Source: Nilaparvata lugens (taxonomy: Eukaryota; Arthropoda; Insecta; Hemiptera; Delphacidae). From it: a stretch of DNA of 64,000 nucleotides. The position numbers and the translations under genes were made by a program. The stretch is from the NCBI RefSeq assembly GCF_014356525.2, contig NC_052507.1:52944463-53008462 (forward strand), read 5' to 3'. Below the pieces are notes generated by a model, which was given only the letters and a program-made list of their open reading frames with translations, did no database searches and was not told the origin of the DNA. Positions 35,603-45,010 of this stretch are shown here, piece after piece (positions within the stretch are counted from its first letter, which is position 1; every line of letters begins with the position of its first letter).

Positions 35603-38059
35603 AAAAACACTTCATTCACATGGGCTACTTTTTAAAGTTTTTTTTTAAATAAAGGGTGTTTTAAGATTGTTTTATCAAAAACTACTTGTATAAGAATTAT
35701 TTACATGCTCTACAATGACTCAACAAGTTACAAGTACCAGCTAACAGAGAAAATAGAACTGATAAGCTTTGCAACATGCTTCACGGGCTCTCAGCAAAAT
35801 GTAAACTAAACACAACGCTTGTAAAACACCATTATTCATTACAACAAATCAAAAAACACGTCCAGTCAACAGTTGTCCGATCTGTTCATAAAACAAACAA
35901 TTATAGTGATCACGAAACGTGGATTAGCAGCGTTATTAGGGCGGAAGGTGATGTTGGCGTGATCACGGAAGGAAGTGGAACTTTGTGAGTTGCAGCATAC
36001 CACAAATACCACTGGTCTCGCTCACAAATACCTCATTCACATTCATTCATTCATCACATCACATCACATCATAAAACATCACATTTTTGTATGATTTAAA
36101 CCTTGTGTACTTTCACTACAAACTTGCGAAACACGATAGGGCTACGGTAGGGGGTGGGAGAACTTTTCAGCAGTTGTTGAATGTTGGTAATTGTCACCGT
36201 CACCGTCTTACGATGTTTAGTGGTTTACTGTTCTCCAGGTTTTTACTTGATTTTGACGCAATGACGTCATGAAAAACAATCGCATTTTGTTATAATTGAA
36301 TTGACTTTAATACAAGACAATAACTTCAATACAGTCAACAAAATAAGTGACTCGATTTGATATACACCAAAAATATAAATTAATGGCTGCATCTCTTTTC
36401 ATAAAACACTATTTTATAGCATAGAGAAAGAGAATACTATACTACAGTATATACTATGGTCAATCTATGATTATTGGATACTATGGATATGGATTAGGTA
36501 TTATGATTCTGAAATATGAATGATTATTCTATTCATTATAGGTATCTGGAGACTGTAGGATGCAAACAAGTGTACCTCCATTACGATACAAATGTACCAT
36601 ACATTACTCCAAGTGTACCATACATTAAAGTATGGTTTGTACTACAGTACCATACTTTAATATAGTCTTACTGTACTATTGATCTATGAATGTCTATTTA
36701 AATTATTACTGCACAATGCAATAGCAAAGAACTCATTTTTAGATGCTGAAAATGAGAATTCACATTGTTCATCCACTGTAATAAAACCGATTTGGTTCAT
36801 AAGGTAAAATGATTATACACAATGAGGTGCATAACCAGTCGAATGAAATTCCACAATTTTTCCAGCAACTGAGAAATAAAATACATTTTGAACCATCCAA
36901 AAACTGCGAAATACAGTGTTGATCAGACAAAGAGTTATGGAGCATAATGAAGAAAAGCCGGAGGAATGAACGACCTAAGAAATGAGGTCAGTAGAGTAAA
37001 CGCCCGGTGAAAGTTGGCGACAAAATGTTCGTCCAACTAGAAACAATAGAAAACCAAGAATAAAGAAGACGAAGAAAGAGCGAACAACTCACTCAAGAAG
37101 TTGAGTATCACACCCCCATCCCATCACCTACAAAACTACAACCGAAACGGAGCCTGGTTCTTTCTCTTTCACGCGTTCAGTGAGTTTTGACACCTGAAGA
37201 TCTGAAGGTGAGTCTCCAAGGGAAGATACTCAGTTTCAATATCATACATTTTTTAAAATAATTTATTTACATTATGTTAATCGGTCACTATTTTTTGCTA
37301 CAACAGAGTCAAAAAATAGGATTGGAGAAATTGCAATTTGAAATAATAAATTAAAACATTAAAATCAAGTAGATTGTATGACGTTCAAGATAGTTTCAAA
37401 AAATTCATTTCTCAAACGGCATGAGTGAGCTAATGTAAAATAAACTATCAAATGTCAAATAATGTATAATTTCAAAATAGAACATAATTCAGCTGAATTG
37501 TTGGACGTATTTCATCCAAATTTAAGAGAGAAAAGGTTGTGGTTGAGCCTATCCTGAAACTATTAGTACAATCAATTGGAATACTATAATGTAGAGTTTG
37601 AGCATCTCGATCCACTTAAAGAGGAGGTTCACAGTATCATTACAATGAGTATATCTGGTAATAAAAAAATGTACATGAGAGGCTGTTACCTATTGAGAAA
37701 ACCTCGTTTGACAATATTCTCATGAGAGAAATGTATAACAAATTTAAAATAATTTCCAAGTGAAAGAAAAATAAAACAATCCACAATTCAGGATTTACAT
37801 CAATCTCAGGCATCCTCAAATTCCGGAGAAGCCCGGTAAACAAGTCCAGCATGAACTTTAAAAGTAAGTAAATAGTAGAACTAAAAAAAAATAAATATGA
37901 AGGGATATCCAAAATTTACTGGAAAATACCCCATATAGCAGGAGAGGAAAGTCCAACAAACTAGCACGAGAGGGGTTCGGGGAGTTTCAACTGTATCTTA
38001 ACCCTTTTTTCAGCCTCCAGAGGCCAAACGCAGATATTTTAGCAATGCTGTGTTACTAG

Positions 38060-38640
38060 CACAAGTCCCTTTCTCTTCATTCATTCTCTTTCTCTCTCTC
38101 TCTCTCTTTCGCTACCCATTCTCCTTTCTCTTATATTATCTGTCTCGCTCTCTCCATGGCCTTTCTTTTTTACCCCTAATAATTACTGGCCCTTGTTGCC
38201 ATGGCAACAAGCCACCACTGCCTCCGATCGGTAATGCACGCTCACACTCACACTCTCTCTCTCGCTTGCTCTTTAATCCCCTCACCATCATTCTATCCAG
38301 CTCTTCTCTTTAATACTCTCTCGATTCCACATTATTCCTCTCAGGCTTCCTCTTAGATTCTCTCTCTCTCTCTCTGAGGCTTCTATTTAATCCTCTCCTG
38401 CTTCCATATCATCCATCTCTGGGTTCCTCTTCAATCCTCTCTCTCTCTCTGTCCCACACTCTACTCCCATCTGACTGCTCTTAAATCCTCTTTTACTCCC
38501 ATATTACTCATTCCTGGCTTCTCACTCACTCTCACAACTCCCCTACCTCACTCTCTCTTTGGCTTACATCAATCCTCCCCGGCTTCCTCTCTTAATCCTC
38601 TCTCACTTCAAAATATCCCTCTTTGGTTCAACTGTATCTC
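38060..38640. repeat. Pyrimidine-rich degenerate tandem region
   Basis: A CT-rich stretch on the + strand in which variants of GGCTTCCTCTTAATCCTCTC recur every 50-70 bp, with several (CT)n runs of 8-16 bases. On the other strand this is a string of GAGAG words, the core recognised by GAGA-type factors in insects. Regulatory meaning is inference. Confidence 0.6.
38195..38208. promoter_or_regulatory. RFX X-box site 3, perfect palindrome
   Basis: GTTGCCATGGCAAC is a perfect 14-base palindrome and exactly fits the RFX X-box consensus. It sits inside the pyrimidine-rich region. By base composition such a site is not expected by chance in 64 kb. Confidence 0.5.
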
Positions 38641-39132
38641 ACACCATCCCTCCTTCTCGCACCGTCTCTCACTCCTCCTCTACCACCAACTCACACTAGA
38701 TTTTCCACTGCAGAGACTGAACACACAGCAAGCGCAGAGCTCCGTGGAAAATGCACATTTACTACTACAGCCTACATACAGTGCAACACTAATCAGTCTC
38801 TCTACTGTATGTTCCTCTTCCTGAATGTCAAGCATACTCAACAACATAAACAAATATATTTCGGCTACTCATATTCTCTTATATGATGGAAACAGAGGAC
38901 AGATTCAAGGAAGACCTGAAAAAAAGGTTCATCTGAATTGGTCAAGTAACTATTTTGACCTGTCCTTGAGATGCTAAAATAAATTGGAAATCGAGGGTTC
39001 GTTGCAGGCTAATACAGTCAGCTACACCGTTGCACATTAGTTTGGGATTAGTGAGAATGGATGAGGGAGAAGTTAGTTGAAGATTAAAGGTTAGGTTAGG
39101 AAAATATTAAGGGTTAGGTTTTTTTGTTTTTA

Positions 39133-39205
39133 AATGGCAATATGTTGGTATTATTCAGAATTAATTTAAAGTTAAATGGCAATATGTTGGTATTATTCAG
39201 AATGA
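39133..39205. repeat. Short direct duplication beside foldback
   Basis: AAATGGCAATATGTTGGTAT followed by TATTCAGAAT occurs twice, starting near 39133 and 39175, about 42 bp apart. It lies just left of the foldback element. Confidence 0.8.
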
Positions 39206-39501
39206 TTTGATAAGTTAAGGCTGTACAAAGGCTAAAAATAAACTTTCTACTGGTGATATTTTCAGAATTTCTCGATTTGTATATCATGAAGCTATCAAAA
39301 TGAAAAAGGTTTCTCAGGAAAACATTTTTCTCCGATCATTACTTTTTGAGATATAAGCGCCTAAAGTTTAAATTTTTGGGACAGAACATTTCAAGTTCGG
39401 TAAGAGATAAATCCATGATATTTAGATTTTGAGAAAGTTATTCAATTTACCAAAAATAACTCAACTAAAAGTTATTTTTAGTAAATTGAATAACTTTCTA
39501 C

Positions 39502-40775
39502 AAAATCTGGTGTGGCGCACTCATACAACTTTCCTTGCCGTTATGAAAATTGATCACCTGACGCAAGTGTACACGCGCATCTCAAGTCTACTATTCAAAG
39601 ATCTGCCAGCTGGTGACAGGACAATAACGCTGGAGACACACGAAGTCTGCTATCTCTTCATATTGAAAGATTTAATAGAATCAACAAGTTGTCGCCCCCT
39701 TTTCAAAAAACTTCAAATTTTCCCATTCCCAAGCCTATGTATTTTCGAAACAATATGCTTCATCAAGAAAAATCTACATGAATTTAATACAGGCGGAAAA
39801 CATTCCATCAATACCCAACAAGATATAGGAACAACCTAAGAGACGACACACACCAGACAACCATGTATGAGCGAAGTGTTAGAAGTTCTGGTATTCGGTT
39901 GTATAATTTATTGCCAGCTCATATAAAAGAAATGACTGGTACAAAATTCAGAGATCAATTAAAGAAGGAGCTGCTGTCTATATGCGCGTACTCAAATGAA
40001 GAGTTCAGAGAGTACTACGAGCGTCGAAATGGGGTTTAGAGAGAATAGAAAAAAAATGTATTGACTTTTCATGTACCTATTTATGTTCTAAACTATGAGC
40101 GTCGAGATAAGGTTTGGAAAGAAAAAAGATATGACTTATAATTTATGTATTTATGTTATGTATTTTATTGACTTACGACATTGACAAGTCCAAATACCCC
40201 TTTTATAGGAGGTCAGTGGATGAAATAATAATAAATAAATAAATAAAAAGTTGCCAACAGTTTGCATTATTGAATAAACACATTTTCTCCAATTTCGAGC
40301 TTATTTCCAATTTTAGGTGAAAATGTCACTGAACATTAATTGTAGAGATTTTTACGCTCAATCTTTTCCTTTTGAAATTTTTTTGTTTAAATTGTATCTG
40401 TAGCCTGATAAATTGGGAATCTAAAATCACACTTTGCATTGATAGGGCGGAGCTCCTGAAATTTTTACAGATATGGGCCTTGTGGCAGTTGATAGAGCTT
40501 ATCAATGACTATTTTAGGTATAAATTTGATCAAAATCGTTGGAGCCGTTTTCGAGAGAACCGCGAAAACCCCTGTTTTTGACAACATTTTCGCCATTTTA
40601 GCCGCCATCTTGAATTGGATTTGTTCAAAATTGTTCGTGTCGGATCCTTAAAGGGGAAGGACCACTTTTTTGGATTCAGGGGACCTTGAAACGTATAGAA
40701 ATTTAGAAATTGGGGTACCTTATTTTTTTCGGAAAGCAATACTTTCCTCACCTATGATAATAGGGCAAGGAAAGT
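39502..40775 (+). mobile_element. Family A repeat, copy 4
   Basis: It starts AAAATCTGGTGTGGCGCACTC and ends GGGCAAGGAAAGTA. It differs from copies 2 and 3 in its first 200 bp (GAAAATTGATCACCTGACGC, GCCAGCTGGTGACAGGAC), which it shares with copy 5. The CA tract and adjoining bases are deleted (GGGGAAGGACCACTTTTTTGG). It lies inside the long-inverted-repeat element and is itself interrupted by a LINE fragment. Confidence 0.8.
39692..40247 (+). pseudogene. LINE reverse-transcriptase C-terminal fragment
   Basis: The inserted text encodes the end of a non-LTR reverse transcriptase in two frames. The first part reads RPLFKKLQIFPFPSLCIFE to HSINTQQDIGTT and stops at 39839. After a frameshift, the second reads ERSVRSSGIRLYNLLPAHIK and continues to a stop at 40037-40039 (ERRNGV). 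A 3' tail of (AAAT) units follows. AAGTTG at 39686-39691 recurs at 40248-40253 and is the likely target duplication. It is strongly 5'-truncated, frameshifted and thus dead. It is a different LINE from the one at 25083. Confidence 0.75.
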
Positions 40776-41039
40776 AAAAATTAATATTTTCAGAAAATTT
40801 TTGTTTTATTAAATCAACAATATCCTCTAAATCTCATGGGTTTATGTCTCACCGAACTTGAAATGTTCTGTCCCAAAAATTTAAACTTTAGGCGCTCATA
40901 TCTCAAAAAGTAATGATCGGAGAAAAATGTTTTCCTGAGAAACCTTTTTCATTTTGATAGCTTCATGATATACAAATCAAAAAACTTCGAAAAATATCAC
41001 CAGTAGAAAGTTTATTTTTAGCCTTTGCACAGCCTTAAG

Positions 41040-41415
41040 ATTTAAATAAATTATGATAAGGTACTGTATCCACTGGGCTATCTAGGTATCATTATCATGG
41101 GCTTAAAGAATATCACTAGTAGTCATTTGTGACTCACATCTAATGACAAGGAGCTGAGTCCTACATTATTAGGACCTGTGCCCTGTATAACATCAAAGTA
41201 CGAAGGCTATTGAATTCAAACCTGCAAACACTGCTGAATCAGCTATTTTTTTCGAAATATGTAATGACCATATGGCCTGGTAGCACAACAGGCATAGCGT
41301 AGCTAAAAATGCACGTAGCCGTCATATCTCCCAATGCTAAATCTACGCTAGGCCAGTGTTAAATGGCAGATAATCAACATTACTTCGGCTAAGGCTAGGG
41401 CCAAACGAGCGCACA
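41040..41415. other. Unassigned DNA
   Basis: About 375 bp with no gene recognised. 41270-41370 contains related words (GCATAGCGTAGCTAAAAATG, GCTAAATCTACGCTAGGCC) that may be the end of a small element. Confidence 0.4.
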
Positions 41416-41684
41416 AAGTGCGTCCGTTGCAACTTAATTTTTGACGCCCGTTGTAGAAATACATACAATTAGTGAATTGGTGTCAACACACGAGGTACGT
41501 GCCTACCAAGTAACGGAAGTCGTAACGGACGGTGATTTTTGAACTGCCCAGAAATGCTACAACGCACGTCGAGACATGCAAAAGTTATTAATTCATCTGG
41601 TTCAATTGCGTAAAGCCAACTGACGTTGAGTGTTGTGGTGTCATTGGCGACGGCCGCAAAAAGTAAGTTGCAACGGACGCACTT
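41416..41684. mobile_element. 269-bp MITE with 20-bp perfect termini
   Basis: AAGTGCGTCCGTTGCAACTT at the left (41416-41435) and its exact complement at the right (41665-41684) bound the element. The next bases differ by a few changes (AATTTTTG and CAAAAAGT). The reading frame at 41626-41808 runs from it into the next MITE and is not a gene. Confidence 0.75.
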
Positions 41685-41687
41685 AAG

Positions 41688-41910
41688 GGCAGGTCACACC
41701 GAGCTCGCGTCCGCAGCGGTAGCGAAGTCAAAAAACTCGCCTTCCATGTTATTAAGTTGTGCAGGTCACACCGAGCTCGCTACCGCGGAGGTAGTACCTC
41801 GGCGGTAGTTTCACTTCGCGAGCCAGGCGAACTTTTGAAACGTCTCCTAGTGGGAGTACCGCTAGCGGTAGTGAGCTCGGTCTGACGTGGCCAATCTAAT
41901 AACATGGAAA
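41688..41910. mobile_element. MITE with AGGTCACACCGAGCTCGC termini
   Basis: AGGTCACACCGAGCTCGC occurs twice at the left (41691 and 41763), and its inverse (GAGCTCGGTCTGACGTGG) ends at 41891. CCATGTTATTAAGTTG at 41743 is inversely repeated at 41892-41907. This looks like one MITE inserted into or duplicated beside another. GC-rich; no protein. Confidence 0.65.
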
Positions 41911-42685
41911 GCCTCATCAAAATTGAGGAGTAAAGAGTACAAAACTAAAACATAAACTAAATCAGCCGATTGGATAAAATCAGAGTGAATTCGACTGGAA
42001 ACACAACAACTAATAAGCTGGTAGAAAGACATTAGCTGATTTCCATGTTTTGCCGACTAGAAACCAGACAGACGATAGTGAAAGCAGACAGCAGGAGACA
42101 TACAGTCTGCACAGACTAATCCTATTAGCTGGATAATTCCAAGCCTATAAATGGAGAGACGAACACATTTATAAATAAATTAACTCACATGGACTAGTCT
42201 GGGCAGTCACCCAAGGCAGAGGCAGGTCAACAGCATATCATTATGTTATGACTTCATAAGCGCTGGCTTATTAACAGGCGAAAACTTGTTCGCCGACTGT
42301 AATAATAAACGATGGTATAAGAAGCAACACGCGTTTGCATAAGCAGTAGGGTGAAACCCTTCAATGCAAGTCGCTTCTCACAGAAACAGATAAGAAGAGT
42401 ATAAAAAACTGTATTCCTGTACAGAAAATACAGGAAAATAAGAACGACAGAAGAATAAATAATATCAAGGTGGATGCAGTAGGAGACGGGGAAGAATACA
42501 ATAGAAGGTGAAGAGATAATAACAGGGAAAAGAAAAGGAAGAGAAGATCCAGCAGAAGAAAACTGTGGAAAGAACTGTGAAATGTAATAAAGAGGTGACA
42601 ACGACGATAAATAATACAAGAAAATATAGCACAAGAAAAATAGGCTGATTGAGCAGAAAAGGAGATGCGGCAGAAGTGAAAAATA
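41911..42685. other. Non-coding, no gene recognised
   Basis: About 775 bp. Three minus-strand frames at 42254-42743 overlap, are Phe/Leu/Ser-rich and come from purine-rich DNA on the + strand; none is called. Confidence 0.5.
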
Positions 42686-43658
42686 AAAAAATCTGGTGTG
42701 GCGCACTCACACAACTTTCCTTGCCGTTATGAGAATTGATCACCTGACTCTAGTGTTCACGCGCATCTCAAGTCTACTAATAAACAAATATCTGAGCCAG
42801 CTGGTGACAGGACAATAACGCTGGAGACATACGAGGTCTGTTTTTGGTAGAGAGTTAGTGGGGAGGATATTTTTAATATTCTTTCCGAAGAATGGACATT
42901 GATATGTCCAAAGCTCCGCCAATTTATGTAGATGCATAACAATATAATTATTATCTATAGTTATTATATTACAAATTGCTTTTTCATATCATATACAGTT
43001 CAATAATTATTTTCTTAGTCTATATCATGTAAATTCATCAATAATTTTGCTGTATTGTAAGCTATTGTATATAAGTGTATAAGACAGTATATATTGTAAT
43101 CTACATAAATAAAGTACTCAATCAATCAATCAATCAATCTCTTTATAGTGAATCATTCAATAGAATCAACAGTTGCCAACAGTTTGCAATTGGATAATCC
43201 CATTTTCTGGAATTTCGTGCTTATTTTCAATTTTAGGTGAAAATGTTACTGAACGAGTGAACATTAATTGTAAAGATTTTCATGCTCAATATTTTCCACT
43301 CGAATTTTTTTGTCTAAATTGCATATGAAGCCTGATAATTGGGAATCTAAAATCAAACTTTGCATAGATGGGGTGGAGCTCCTGAAATTTTTACAGATAT
43401 AGGACTTGACAGTTGATAGAGCTCATCAATGACTATTTTAGGTATGAATTTAATCAAAATCGTTGCAGCCGTTTTTGAGAAAATCGCGGAAACCTCTGTT
43501 TTTGACTACATTTTTGCCATTTCAGCCGTCATCTTGAAATGCATTTGATCGAAATTGTTCGTGTTGGATCCTTATAGGGGAAGGACCTCAAGTTCCAAAT
43601 TTCAAGTCATTCCGTTAATTGGGAGATGAGATATCGTGTACACAGTCGCACATACACT

Positions 43659-43710
<52 letters not shown>

Positions 43711-43827
43711 AATACCCAAAAACCACTTTTTTGGACCTTGAAACGTATAGAAATTTAGAAATTGGGGTACCTTATTTTTTTCGGAAAGCAATACTTTCCT
43801 TACCTATGGTAATAGGGCAAGGAAAGT
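42686..43827 (+). mobile_element. Family A repeat, copy 5
   Basis: It starts AAAAATCTGGTGTGGCGC, ends GGGCAAGGAAAGTAAA and shares the copy-4-type 5' text. The CA tract is at 43661-43710. It carries a LINE-like tail inserted at 42848-43125 at a site different from copy 4's LINE. Confidence 0.85.
42848..43125 (+). repeat. LINE-like 3' tail inside family A copy 5
   Basis: Text absent from copy 4 at this position. It ends TCTACATAAATAAAGTACTC followed by (AATC)n to 43139, as in a non-LTR retrotransposon tail. No protein is readable with confidence. Confidence 0.5.
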
Positions 43828-44625
43828 AAAATAATAAGTTATAAAGGAAAAAAATGAAGTATAGCCTACAATGACGAAGAAGCGCAGAAAAATAAAAAAA
43901 AGAATAGAAAATGTGATGTAAGAGTAGTAAGTGGAGGAGAAAAGGAGAAGGAAATTAATGAAAATGAGGATTGAAGTGATGGATTGAGGAACGAAGAAGA
44001 CAGCATTTGGATAGAAGCAGGACAAGAAGCAAGCAATAATGACCATCAATAATCTCCCTTTCAGTTGTAAGCAAGTAAAGTAAACGTCTGACAAAATATG
44101 CATAAAGAAATGTTTAAAACCAAGAGAAAAATCAATAAAAAATTTGAAAAATCAATATCAACAAGAGAAAGCATGAGAATCAGAAAAATATTAAATTAAT
44201 GAGAAGAAAATCTAAGAACAAAATATGAATGTAGAATAAACAAAAAGTGAATTGAAGGGTAGAAAGCCTGAAGAAGGGGTTGACGAATCAGTAGAACATG
44301 GAATTAGACGTTTAAGTTGAAAAAGAAAAAAAATGAGACGAGAAGGAAACCAGAATAATTTAAAAACATTAACTAATCACTTTCATTTAATTGAAGTTGA
44401 AAAGATACTGAACTGCAAACGTTTCATCTTTCGTCTGAGTAGAAGGAAACGTGGAAGAAGAAGAAGAAGAAGGAAAAAACAGGACTGGTCTGTGGTAGGT
44501 AATGTCAGGTGCAGTGAATGCAGTGCGTGGAAATTGGCTTATAAATGATGCATCACAAATTCCAGTTACTACTAGTGTAATGCTACATCACCCACCAACT
44601 CAACTCAACCTCATCTAATTGATTC
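43828..44625. other. Non-coding, no gene recognised
   Basis: About 800 bp, purine-rich. A minus frame at 43804-44103 and a plus frame at 44333-44548 (Arg-rich from GAAGAAGAAG) have no domain. Confidence 0.5.
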
Positions 44626-45010
44626 ATTCATTCATATCAACCGGACAAGACCCAATAATAATGATACTGTAATCCTAAACCAACTATTCAAATGATTGAA
44701 TCACAACTTATTCATTCATAAGTTCATAACCGAACTTATTCATTCACAAGTTCATAAGAGCCTGTCGAAGCTAATAAAATAATAATAATCTGAAAGCTAC
44801 TATCAATGCCGAAGTAACTCATTCATACCAACCAGTCTGAGTCAAGACCTGATAATAATATTGTAATCCTATTAAGCTACTATCAAACCACAACTTATTC
44901 CTTCCTAACAGCCTGCCTCTCAAAGTTAATAAAAGTATGATAATCTAAACGCTACTACCAATGCCAAAGTTACTCATTCAAATCAACCGGTTGAGACCTA
45001 ATAAAAATGA
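44626..45010. repeat. Degenerate tandem array, 150-195-bp period
   Basis: Three related segments start near 44626, 44815 and 44965. Each begins ATTCATWYMAACC followed by GACC, AATAAWRATG or GATAATAATAT, and TAATCCT or TATCCT. The first two also contain CACAACTTATTC and AAGTTAATAAAA-type text. Units differ in length because of an internal duplication (TTATTCATTCAYAAGTTCATAA). Confidence 0.6.

Larger units (their letters stand above)
35603..39132. other. Non-coding, no gene recognised
   Basis: About 3.5 kb with no supportable gene. Contains (ATCAC)n near 36055-36078, a short inverted pair near 36598-36655 (GTACCATACATTAAAGTATGG), and a pyrimidine-rich block with an X-box at 38195. Frames at 38050-38890 are translations of the pyrimidine-rich block. 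Confidence 0.5.
39214..41039. mobile_element. Long-terminal-inverted-repeat element, MULE-like
   Basis: Inverted arms of about 213 bp (39214-39427 and 40826-41039) start TTAAGGCTGTACAAAGGC and end GCCTTTGCACAGCCTTAA. Inner parts also pair (AAGGTTTCTCAGGAAAACAT with its complement). The flanks GATTTGATAA and GATTTAAATA could be a decayed 9-10-bp target duplication. Long inverted arms and such a duplication would suit a Mutator-like element, but that is inference. Its interior is mainly a later family A insertion. An additional 70-bp hairpin at about 39425-39500 has arms AAAGTTATTCAATTTAC and GTAAATTGAATAACTTT. Confidence 0.65.

Noticed and set aside
39429..39839. 136-codon plus frame as an intact gene
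   Set aside because: Only its last part (after 39692) is LINE-derived; the first part translates family A and the flanking hairpin, and the LINE frame shifts afterwards.
41270..41370. tRNA-like text around GGTAGCACAACAGGCATAG
   Set aside because: No B box and no cloverleaf could be drawn.
42254..42743. Overlapping membrane-like minus frames (Phe/Leu-rich)
   Set aside because: Three frames overlap in the same purine-rich stretch; hydrophobicity follows from base composition.
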